A stretch of 55,110 nucleotides of DNA from Streptomyces roseochromogenus subsp. oscitans DS 12.976. GTDB lineage: Bacteria > Actinomycetota > Actinomycetes > Streptomycetales > Streptomycetaceae. The DNA lies in contig NZ_CM002285.1 in assembly GCF_000497445.1 (NCBI RefSeq), forward strand, positions 4,858,250 to 4,913,359. Reading direction: 5' to 3'. Below are positions 7,898 through 15,157 of this stretch, piece by piece. Below the pieces are notes generated by a model. That model did not search any database and was not told where the DNA came from. It saw nothing but the letters and a program-made list of their open reading frames with translations. The stretch's first letter is position 1. Each line of letters starts with the position of its first letter. The translations under genes were made by a program, and so were the position numbers.

Positions 7898-9424
7898 ATG
7901 CGAACCGACTCTTCTCCCGGCACTCTGCCGGCGCGGGAGCACCTCCCGGCCGGCGACGCCGGTACGCCTGTCCTGGACGTAGTGATCCCCGTCTACAACG
8001 AGGAGAAGGACCTCCAGCCTTGTGTGCTCAGACTGCATGAGCACCTCAAACACACCTTCCCGTACGCGTTCCGCATCACGATCGCGGACAACGCGTCCAC
8101 GGACAGCACCCCGCAGGTGGCCGCGCGGCTGGAGGCGGAGATCCCCGAGGTCACCAACTTCCGCCTGGAGCAGAAGGGCCGGGGACGGGCACTGCGGACC
8201 GTGTGGTCGGCGTCGAACGCCCCGATCCTCGCCTACATGGACGTCGATCTGTCCACCGACCTCAACGCCCTGCTGCCGCTGGTGGCGCCGCTGATCTCCG
8301 GTCACTCGGACCTCGCGATCGGCTCCCGGCTCGCCCGCGCCTCCCGGGTCGTGCGCGGCCCCAAGCGGGAGTTCATCAGCCGGGCCTACAACCTGATCCT
8401 GCGCGGTTCGCTCCAGGCTCGCTTCTCCGACGCGCAGTGCGGCTTCAAGGCGATCCGGCGGGATGTGGCGCAGGTGCTGCTGCCGCTGGTGGAGGACACC
8501 GGCTGGTTCTTCGACACCGAGATGCTGGTGCTCGCCGAGCGCGCGGGGCTCCGGATCCACGAGGTGCCGGTCGACTGGGTCGACGACCCCGACTCCACCG
8601 TGCACATCGTGAAGACGGCGACGGACGACCTGAAGGGTGTGTGGCGGGTCGGCAAGGCGCTGGCCACCGGTTCACTCCCGCTGGACCGCCTCACCCGGCC
8701 CTTCGGCGACGATCCGCGCGACCGCGAACTGACCAACGTCCCCACGGGACTTGCCCGCCAGCTGGTCGGGTTCTGCGTGATCGGCGGCCTGTCGACCCTG
8801 TTCTACCTGGTGCTCTACAGCCTCTTCCGGCAGTTCTCCGGCTCCCAGGTCGCCAACGCGCTCGCGCTGCTGGTCTCGGCGGTCGCCAACACCGCCGCCA
8901 ACCGCCGGCTGACCTTCGGGGTGCGCGGCCGGGGCGGCGCCGTACGGCACCAGGCGCAGGGCCTGGTCGTCTTCGGCATCGGTCTCGTGCTGACCAGTGG
9001 CTCCCTGGCCGCCCTGAACGCGGCCAGCGACAACCCGGCGCACTCCACCGAGCTGGCGGTGCTCATCGCCGCCAACCTCGCCGCGACCGTGCTGCGCTTC
9101 CTGCTCTTCCGCGCCTGGGTCTTCCCGGACCGCGGCGAGTCCCGCACCGGCTCGACGGTGGTCGCCGCCCACACTCCGTCCTCCCCGACCTACAGCACGA
9201 CGGCGGCCCCTACGGCCCCTTACGCACCGCTGCCGCAGCGGCCGGTGCCGCACCAGCAGTCGTACGGGCAGTCGTACGGGCAGCCGTACGAGCAGTCGTA
9301 CGAGCAACCGCACCAGACCACCCAGGTCCGCGCCGGTGAAGCCGCGGACGGCAGCTGGAGGGACGCCACCATGCGACTGCAGCCGGTGCGCCCTCACGAC
9401 ACCGATCCGGGGGATCCCCGATGA
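7898..9424 (+). CDS. Family 2 glycosyltransferase fused to GtrA-like membrane domain
   Basis: 508 residues from the ATG at 7898. Residues about 27-260 form a GT2/DPM-type domain: 'LDVVIPVYNEEKDL', 'IADNASTDSTP', the metal/nucleotide motif 'YMDVDLSTDLNAL', 'AIGSRLARASRVV' and 'DAQCGFKAIRRDV'. These fit polyprenyl-phosphate sugar synthases. Residues about 285-410 form a four-helix GtrA-like domain ('GFCVIGGLSTLFYLVLY' through 'LLFRAWVF'), which flips or positions lipid-linked sugars. The tail is low complexity with repeated Gln-Ser-Tyr-Gly units (QSYGQSYGQPYEQSYEQP). It overlaps the next glycosyltransferase by 4 bases. Probable role: making and presenting a lipid-phosphate sugar used by the neighbour for cell-envelope glycosylation. 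The sugar and acceptor are unknown. Confidence 0.93.
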   Translation: MRTDSSPGTLPAREHLPAGDAGTPVLDVVIPVYNEEKDLQPCVLRLHEHLKHTFPYAFRITIADNASTDSTPQVAARLEAEIPEVTNFRLEQKGRGRALRTVWSASNAPILAYMDVDLSTDLNALLPLVAPLISGHSDLAIGSRLARASRVVRGPKREFISRAYNLILRGSLQARFSDAQCGFKAIRRDVAQVLLPLVEDTGWFFDTEMLVLAERAGLRIHEVPVDWVDDPDSTVHIVKTATDDLKGVWRVGKALATGSLPLDRLTRPFGDDPRDRELTNVPTGLARQLVGFCVIGGLSTLFYLVLYSLFRQFSGSQVANALALLVSAVANTAANRRLTFGVRGRGGAVRHQAQGLVVFGIGLVLTSGSLAALNAASDNPAHSTELAVLIAANLAATVLRFLLFRAWVFPDRGESRTGSTVVAAHTPSSPTYSTTAAPTAPYAPLPQRPVPHQQSYGQSYGQPYEQSYEQPHQTTQVRAGEAADGSWRDATMRLQPVRPHDTDPGDPR

Positions 9425-11649
9425 CCACCCACTACGACCAGTTGACGCCGGCGGGCAGCCCCGCCGCCTGGAGCCCGCCGCCGACCGCAGCGCCGCCCTC
9501 GCACCGGGCCGGTGAGCCCGAGCAGCCGTTCGTCCGCAGACTGTGGCGCGGCCGCCCCGAGGACCCGCGCTGGGCGCGCCCGGCCTTCCTCGGTCTGCTG
9601 GCCGCCACCCTCCTGCTCTACCTGTACGACCTCAGCGCCTCCGGCTACGCCAACTCCTTCTACTCGGCGGCCGTTCAGGCGGGAAGCAAGTCCTGGAAGG
9701 CGTTCTTCTTCGGTTCGCTGGACGCGGGCAACGCGATCACCGTGGACAAGCCGTCGGCCTTCCTGTGGCCGATGGAGCTGTCGGTGCGGATCTTCGGCCT
9801 GAACTCCTGGGCGATCCTCACCCCTGAGGTCCTGATGGGCGTCGGCACGGTGGCGGTCGTGTACGCGGCGGTACGGCGCCGGTTCAGCCCGGTTGCCGGT
9901 CTGGTCGCGGGCGGGGTGCTCGCGCTCACCCCGGTCGCGGCGCTGATGTTCCGGTTCAACAACCCCGATGCGATGCTGGCCCTGCTGATGGCGCTGGCCT
10001 GCTACTTCGTCGTACGGGCGGTGGAGGACGGCCGGACGAAGTGGCTGGTGTGGGCCGGGGCCGCGATCGGCTCGGCCTTCCTCGCCAAGACCCTGCAGGC
10101 GTTCCTGATCCTGCCGCCGCTGGCGATCGTCTACGCCGTCTGCGCCCCGGTGCCGCTGAAGAAGCGGCTCGGTCAACTGGCCCTCGCCACGGGTGCGTTG
10201 GTCGTCTCCGGCGGCTGGTGGGTCGCGATAGTGGAGCTGTGGCCGGCCTCCTCACGCCCCTACATCGGTGGTTCGCAGAACAACAGCTTCCTGGAGCTGA
10301 CCTTCGGCTACAACGGCCTCGGCCGCATCAGCGGCGACGAGACCGGCAGCGTCGGCGGCGGTGGCGGCGCGGGCGGCTCGGGCCGTTGGGGCGCGACCGG
10401 CTGGGACCGGATGTTCAGCTCCGAGATCGGCAGCCAGATCTCCTGGCTGCTCCCGGCCGCGCTGATCCTGCTGATCGCGGGCCTGTGGGCGACCGGGAAG
10501 GCGCGCCGTACGTCCGTCACCCGGGCCTCGTTCCTGGTGTGGGGCGGCTCGCTGCTGACCACCATGGTGGTCTTCAGCTACATGGCGGGCATCTTCCACC
10601 AGTACTACACGGTGGCGCTCGCTCCCTACCTGGCGGCCGTCATCGGCATGGGCGCCGGGCTGCTGTGGGAGCGGCGCACGGAGATCTGGGCGTCGATCAC
10701 CCTCGCCGCGTCCGTCGTGGCGGCGGCCGCCTGGGGATACGTCCTGCTCAGCCGCACCTCCACCTATCTCCCCTGGCTGAAGTGGCTGGTGCTGATCGGC
10801 GGTCTGGCGGCCGCGCTGGGCCTGGTCTTCGCCGGCCGGATCTCCCGGCAGCTGGCCCTCGGGGCGGCGGCGGTCGGTCTGGTGGCCGCGCTCGCCGGTC
10901 CGACGGCGTACACCCTCAGCACGGTGGACTCCGCGCACACCGGCTCCATCCCGACGGCGGGTCCGGCGGGCGCGAGCATGATGGGCTTCGGCGGCGGCCG
11001 GATGGGCGGTGGCAAGGGCGGTGGCCTGCGCGGCGGTTTCGGTGGCGGCATGCCGGGCCAGCAGGGCCAGGGCCAGGGCCAGGGCCAAGGACAGAACGGC
11101 AACGGGAACGCTCAGGGCCGGGACGGCAACGGTTTCCCGGGCGGCGGTACCGGCGGCTTCCCGGGCGGGGGCGTGCCGGGCCAGAACGGCGGCACTCAGG
11201 GCCGGCAGAACGGCAACGGCTTCCCCGGCGGCGGCCGTATGGGAGAGGGCGGTAGGGGCGGCGGCATGGGTGCCGGCGGCCTGCTGAACGGCGCGAACGT
11301 CTCCTCCGCCGCGAAGAGGCTGCTGGCGGAGAACGCGTCCCGGTACACCTGGGTCGCCGCGTCCATCGGCTCCCAGAACGCGGCCAGCTACCAGCTCGCC
11401 ACCGGTGACCCGGTGATGGCGATCGGCGGCTTCAACGGCACCGACCCGTCCCCGACGCTGGCGCAGTTCAAGAAGTACGTGGAAGACGGAAAGATCCACT
11501 ACTTCATCTCAGGCGGCGGCTTCGGCGCGGGCGGCGGCAGCAGCAGCGGTACGGGCTCCCAGATCAGCTCGTGGATCGAGAGCACCTTCAAGAAGGTCAC
11601 GGTCGGTTCGGCCACCTTCTACGACCTCACCCAGAAGAAGAGCGGCTGA
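9421..11649 (+). CDS. Polytopic GT39/ArnT-like glycosyltransferase with glycine-rich insert
   Basis: 742 residues. About ten to twelve membrane helices begin near residue 55. The first periplasmic loop has 'YANSFYSAAVQAGSKSWKAFFFGSLD' in two parts, 'YANSFYSAAVQAGS' and 'WKAFFFGSLDAGNAI', followed by 'TVDKPSAFLWPMELSVR'; the Asp-Lys-Pro segment is characteristic of this bacterial GT39-like family. An extracellular glycine-rich loop near residues 300-325 precedes 'MFSSEIGSQISWLLPAA'. Residues about 515-620 are a long Gly/Gln/Asn-rich segment (repeated GQ and FPGGG units). The C-terminal globular part (about 625-742) is conserved. Translational coupling to the GT2-GtrA gene suggests it transfers sugar from the lipid phosphate made there onto an exported acceptor. 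Confidence 0.92.
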   Translation: MTTHYDQLTPAGSPAAWSPPPTAAPPSHRAGEPEQPFVRRLWRGRPEDPRWARPAFLGLLAATLLLYLYDLSASGYANSFYSAAVQAGSKSWKAFFFGSLDAGNAITVDKPSAFLWPMELSVRIFGLNSWAILTPEVLMGVGTVAVVYAAVRRRFSPVAGLVAGGVLALTPVAALMFRFNNPDAMLALLMALACYFVVRAVEDGRTKWLVWAGAAIGSAFLAKTLQAFLILPPLAIVYAVCAPVPLKKRLGQLALATGALVVSGGWWVAIVELWPASSRPYIGGSQNNSFLELTFGYNGLGRISGDETGSVGGGGGAGGSGRWGATGWDRMFSSEIGSQISWLLPAALILLIAGLWATGKARRTSVTRASFLVWGGSLLTTMVVFSYMAGIFHQYYTVALAPYLAAVIGMGAGLLWERRTEIWASITLAASVVAAAAWGYVLLSRTSTYLPWLKWLVLIGGLAAALGLVFAGRISRQLALGAAAVGLVAALAGPTAYTLSTVDSAHTGSIPTAGPAGASMMGFGGGRMGGGKGGGLRGGFGGGMPGQQGQGQGQGQGQNGNGNAQGRDGNGFPGGGTGGFPGGGVPGQNGGTQGRQNGNGFPGGGRMGEGGRGGGMGAGGLLNGANVSSAAKRLLAENASRYTWVAASIGSQNAASYQLATGDPVMAIGGFNGTDPSPTLAQFKKYVEDGKIHYFISGGGFGAGGGSSSGTGSQISSWIESTFKKVTVGSATFYDLTQKKSG

Positions 11650-11678
11650 CCAGGGGAAAACCAGTCGGCGGAAAACGA

Positions 11679-11716
11679 GTCGTACACCGTATAGGAACTG
11701 CTATACGGTGTACGAC
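11679..11716. promoter_or_regulatory. Palindromic operator (TetR type) overlapping the efflux promoter
   Basis: Perfect 14-base inverted arms GTCGTACACCGTAT (11679-11692) and ATACGGTGTACGAC (11703-11716) flank a 10-base spacer. The right arm ends against the ATG at 11717 and includes a possible -10 hexamer, TATACG (11702-11707). A bound repressor would cover the promoter. The natural candidate is the TetR protein encoded at 13284. Confidence 0.85.
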
Positions 11717-13144
11717 ATGTCTGCTTCCCCAAGCCATCGAGGTCACCCCCAGCGCTGGCTGATCCTCGGCGTCATCTGTCTCGCGCAGCTCACCGTGCTG
11801 CTCGACAACACCGTCCTGAACGTGGCCATCCCCTCGCTCACCCGCGAGCTGCACGCGGCCACCTCCGACATCCAGTGGATGATCAACGCCTACTCCCTGG
11901 TGCAGTCCGGGCTGCTGCTCACCGCGGGCAGCGCCGCCGACCGCTACGGCCGCAAGAAGATGCTCGTCGCGGGGCTCGCCCTGTTCGGCATCGGCTCGCT
12001 CGTGGCCGGACTCGCCGGATCCACCGGCCAGTTGATCGCCGCGCGGGCCGGCATGGGCATCGGCGGCGCGCTGCTGCTCACCACCACGCTCGCCGTGGCC
12101 ATGCAGATCTTCACGCCCGAGGAGCAGCCGAAGGCGATCGGGATCTGGAGCGCGGTCGCCGCGCTCGGTTTCGCCGCGGGTCCGCTCATCGGAGGGGTCG
12201 TGCTGAACCACTTCTGGTGGGGTGCGATCTTCCTGATCAACATCCCGGTCGCGGTGCTGGGCCTGGTCGCGGTGGTGGCCCTCGTACCGGAGTCCAAGGC
12301 TGCGTCTTCCCGGGGGACGACCCCCGGACCCCCCGGCCGGGGCGACCGGCCCGACCTGCTCGGCGCGGTGCTGTCGACGATCGGCATGGCCTCGCTCGTC
12401 TACGCGATCATCTCCGGGCCGCGGTACGGCTGGACGTCGGCGCACGTCCTCGTCTCGGTCCCGGTGGCGGCGCTGCTGCTCGGTGCCTTCGCCTGGTGGG
12501 AGAGCCGCGTCGCCGATCCGATGCTCGACGTCCATTTCTTCCGCAACCAGCGGTTCATCGGCGCGGTGTCCGGGGCCGTGCTCATCACCTTCGGCATGGG
12601 AGGGGCGCTGTTCCTGCTGACCCAGCATCTGCAGTTCGTGCTCGGATACGGGCCTTTGGAGGCGGGGCTGCGGACCGCTCCGCTGGCGTTGACGGTGGTG
12701 CTGCTCAACTTCAGCGGACTGTCGGCCAAGTGGTCCGGGCGACTGGGTACGCCGGTTTCCATCGCGCTCGGGATGGTGCTGATGTCCTGCGGACTGCTGG
12801 CCATAGCGGAGCTGGAATCCGGGGGATACGCCGGGACGCTGCTCGGTCTGCTGCTGATCGGTGCGGGGTGCGCGATCGCCAACCCGGCGATGGCCCACGC
12901 CATCATGAGCGCGATTCCTCCGGAGAAGGCGGGGGTTGGAGCCGGTATCAATGGCACCCTTGCTGAATTCGGGAACGGTCTTGGTGTCGCCGTTCTGGGC
13001 GCTGTGCTCAGCTCTTCCGTGGCGTCGGGGAAGTCGCTGTCGGCCGGTCTGGGCGCCGGTCAGTTGGTGGGGGCCGTTGCCGTGCTGGCCGGAGGATTCC
13101 TGGCGGCGGGGTTGCTTCGACGGGCGGAGCGGGCGGTCGCCTAA
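11717..13144 (+). CDS. DHA2-type MFS drug efflux transporter (14 TM)
   Basis: 475 residues from the ATG at 11717. This start would give a nearly leaderless message from TATACG at 11702; a GTG at 11708 with AGGA upstream is possible. EmrB/QacA-type features are present: motif D1 'LDNTVLNVAIPSL', motif A 'GSAADRYGRKKMLVAG', motif C-like 'GPLIGGVVLNHFWWGAIFLINIP', and fourteen hydrophobic segments. A short disordered Arg/Pro/Gly loop (about residues 197-215) separates the halves. It exports unknown hydrophobic or cationic compounds with proton antiport. The palindromic operator at its start and the TetR gene 140 bases downstream indicate substrate-induced derepression. Confidence 0.93.
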   Translation: MSASPSHRGHPQRWLILGVICLAQLTVLLDNTVLNVAIPSLTRELHAATSDIQWMINAYSLVQSGLLLTAGSAADRYGRKKMLVAGLALFGIGSLVAGLAGSTGQLIAARAGMGIGGALLLTTTLAVAMQIFTPEEQPKAIGIWSAVAALGFAAGPLIGGVVLNHFWWGAIFLINIPVAVLGLVAVVALVPESKAASSRGTTPGPPGRGDRPDLLGAVLSTIGMASLVYAIISGPRYGWTSAHVLVSVPVAALLLGAFAWWESRVADPMLDVHFFRNQRFIGAVSGAVLITFGMGGALFLLTQHLQFVLGYGPLEAGLRTAPLALTVVLLNFSGLSAKWSGRLGTPVSIALGMVLMSCGLLAIAELESGGYAGTLLGLLLIGAGCAIANPAMAHAIMSAIPPEKAGVGAGINGTLAEFGNGLGVAVLGAVLSSSVASGKSLSAGLGAGQLVGAVAVLAGGFLAAGLLRRAERAVA

Positions 13145-13185
13145 GAGCTCGTGGCAGTGGGTAATCGTGCGGCTGCGGGTGCGTT

Positions 13186-13228
13186 GTGTCTGATGCTGCC
13201 CACGCGGCGGAGCCGCATGATCAGACAC
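13186..13228. repeat. Intergenic palindromic element / bidirectional hairpin
   Basis: Arms GTGTCTGAT (13186-13194) and ATCAGACAC (13220-13228) enclose a second GC-rich stem. It is followed by GGCCCCGCGCCCCTAA, a string common in Streptomyces intergenic repeats. It probably ends the transporter transcript before the TetR gene. Confidence 0.6.
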
Positions 13229-13283
13229 GGCCCCGCGCCCCTAAGGTTGGACCACTTGGCCGGAATTTCAGGAGGATGCGCCG

Positions 13284-14045
13284 ATGGTGAACCAGGGTGC
13301 GCGGTCGGTGCGAGCCAGTGTGTGGCTGGAGGAGAAGGCCCGCAGGGGTGGTCGTAGCGGTGGTCAGCCCTCCGGACTGGACCGGGACCGGATCACCGGC
13401 GCGTCCATGCGGCTGCTCGATGCCGAGGGGCTGGCGAAGTTCTCCATGCGGCGGCTGGCCGCGGAACTGAACGTCACCGCGATGTCCCTGTACTGGTACG
13501 TCGACACCAAGGACGACCTGCTCGAACTCGCCCTGGACGCCGCCTTCGGCGAGCTGCGGCTGCCCGGCCCCGAGGCCGCGGGCGAGGACTGGCGCGAGCA
13601 GCTGCGGGGGCTGGCCGCCGAGTACCGGGCCGTGCTGGCGCGCCACCCCTGGCTGTCGCCGCTGGCGGGGCGCTACCTCAACATCGGCCCCAACTCGCTC
13701 GCCTTCTCCCGCGTGGTCCAGCGGGTGGTCCGCCAGGCGGGGCTGCCGGCGCACGGCATCACCGGTGCCATCTCGGCCGTCTTCCAGTTCGTCTACGGCT
13801 ACGGCACGATCGAGAGCCACTTCGCCGCCCGGGTCGCGGCCGCAGGTATGACCCCGGACGAGTACTTCCGCCTGGCCATGGACGCGGTGAACGAGACGCC
13901 GGAGACCGCCGAGGTCATCCGGGAGTCCAAGGACATCATGGCGGCCCGCGGCGGGGACACGGTCCAGGAGATGCTGGACCGCGACTTCGCCTTCGCCCTG
14001 GACCTGCTGATCGCCGGCATCGAGGCGATGGTCGAACGCGGCTGA
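13284..14045 (+). CDS. TetR-family repressor (TetR_C-type C-terminus)
   Basis: 253 residues, ATG with GGAGG nine bases upstream. After a basic N-terminal extension, the HTH reads 'ITGASMRLLDAEGLAKFSMRRLAAELNVTAMSLYWYVDTKDDLLELALD', shown here by its core pieces 'FSMRRLAAELNV' and 'MSLYWYVDTKDDLLEL'. The C-terminal ligand domain begins 'REQLRGLAAEYRAVLARHPW', as in Tet_C proteins. It most likely represses the transporter at 11717 through the 14-base palindrome there. No comparable palindrome lies before its own start, so autoregulation is not evident. The inducer is unknown. Confidence 0.92.
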   Translation: MVNQGARSVRASVWLEEKARRGGRSGGQPSGLDRDRITGASMRLLDAEGLAKFSMRRLAAELNVTAMSLYWYVDTKDDLLELALDAAFGELRLPGPEAAGEDWREQLRGLAAEYRAVLARHPWLSPLAGRYLNIGPNSLAFSRVVQRVVRQAGLPAHGITGAISAVFQFVYGYGTIESHFAARVAAAGMTPDEYFRLAMDAVNETPETAEVIRESKDIMAARGGDTVQEMLDRDFAFALDLLIAGIEAMVERG

Positions 14046-14218
14046 CCACCGGTCTGTGGCCAGCCGCGCCGGAAAGCCCCCGGCACCGGCGATGTTGCGG
14101 TAGTACTCGACCGGCGGTTCCACGCAGTCGGGAGTGTCGATGACCTCGGCCGTGCCGGCGATCTGGACCCAGGGGCCGTTCCACTCGTCACTCAGTACCA
14201 GCAGGCTGACCCTGCTGT
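14046..14218 (-). pseudogene. Remnant of a PPOX-class F420-dependent enzyme
   Basis: The minus strand keeps one continuous readable segment: 'HSRVSLLVLSDEWNGPWVQI', then 'AGTAEVIDTPDCVEP', 'VEYYRNIAG' and finally 'GGFPARLA'. Intact relatives have about 30 residues between 'YYRNIAG' and the C-terminal 'GGFPARLA', so an internal deletion is inferred. The N-terminal half is missing, cut off by the YceI gene's 3' end. There is no start codon and no stop at the family's usual place. This is a gene remnant squeezed between convergent genes. Confidence 0.75.
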
Positions 14219-14220
14219 GC

Positions 14221-15042
14221 CTACGCCTGCGGCAGCGAGTCGCCCTGCACCGCCTGGATGTCCAGCTCCACCCTCAGCGTCGTACCGATGGCGGCGATCC
14301 CGGCCTGCAGCACCTGGTTGTAGTTCATCGCGAAGTCCTCGCGGTGCAGTTCGGCCGTCGCGCGGAACGCGGCGCGGGTGCCGCCCCAGGGGTCCGCGCC
14401 GGTGCCGAGGTAGGCCAGGTCCAGGTCGACCGGGCGGATCACGCCGTGCATGGACAGTTCGCCGTGGACCGTCCAGCGGTCGGAGCCCGACTGAGTCAGA
14501 CCTGTGGAGCGGTAGGTGATCTCCGGGTGGGTGTCCACGTCCAGGAAGTCCCCGGACTTCAGGTGCCCGTCGCGCATGCCGTTGCCCGTGTCGATGGACG
14601 CGGCCCTGATGACCGCCTCCACACGGGACTTGGTGACGTCGTCCGGCGCGATCTCGATGGTGCCGCCGAACTCCGTGAACCGGCCGTGCACGCTGGAGAT
14701 CCCCAGGTGCTGGGCGACCGCGGCGACGGACGAGTGCACCGGGTCGATGGTCCAGGGTCCGGGCGGCGGCAGCTCGGTGCCGCCCTGCCGGGCCAGCGTG
14801 ACCGTGCCGACCTCGGCCCGGCCGCTCGCGGTGACGATGGCGGAGGAGGCCGCGGGGGCGTAGCCGATGGCCGTCACGATCACCGTGTACGCCCCTGGCG
14901 TCAGCTCGGTCGTGTCCCGTACGGCTCCCTCGGCATCGGTCTCGGCGCGCAGCACCTGCGTACCGGTCATGTCGGTCACCGTGACGACCGCGTGCGACAC
15001 GGCCCACCCGTCCCGCGTACGGATCTTCGCGGTCAGTCCCAT
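14221..15042 (-). CDS. YceI-family protein with N-terminal carboxypeptidase-regulatory-like domain
   Basis: 273 residues from the ATG at 15042 (AGGGAGAA upstream). Residues 1-85 form a beta-sandwich of the CarboxypepD_reg type: 'VTVTDMTGTQVLRAETDAEG', 'LTPGAYTVIVTAIGYAPAA'. Residues about 95-273 are YceI: 'WTIDPVHSSVAAVAQHLGIS', 'VHGRFTEFGGTIEI', 'DFLDVDTHPEITYRST', 'GELSMHGVIRPVDLDL', 'REDFAMNYN'. YceI proteins bind polyprenoid or other amphiphilic lipids in a barrel. No signal peptide is visible. It is the last gene of the minus-strand MarR-transporter-YceI operon, and its N-terminal domain matches those on the transporter's tail. Confidence 0.9.
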   Translation of the reverse strand: MGLTAKIRTRDGWAVSHAVVTVTDMTGTQVLRAETDAEGAVRDTTELTPGAYTVIVTAIGYAPAASSAIVTASGRAEVGTVTLARQGGTELPPPGPWTIDPVHSSVAAVAQHLGISSVHGRFTEFGGTIEIAPDDVTKSRVEAVIRAASIDTGNGMRDGHLKSGDFLDVDTHPEITYRSTGLTQSGSDRWTVHGELSMHGVIRPVDLDLAYLGTGADPWGGTRAAFRATAELHREDFAMNYNQVLQAGIAAIGTTLRVELDIQAVQGDSLPQA

Positions 15043-15157
15043 CCCGTTTTCTCCCTGCAAAGCCTTACAAACCGGTCGTACAAGCAAGTCGTATGAGCAG
15101 CCGGCCCGTGGCGGGGCCTCTCCGGTCGGAGCGTGCCCCGCCACGGGCCGGGTGGAA

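Noticed and set aside
11041..11250. Repeats in the GT39 gene as a DNA repeat array
   Set aside because: They are explained by Gly/Gln/Asn-rich coding in frame.
11627..13228. 533-codon minus-strand frame opposite the DHA2 transporter
   Set aside because: Shadow frame; the plus strand has fourteen membrane helices and transporter motifs.
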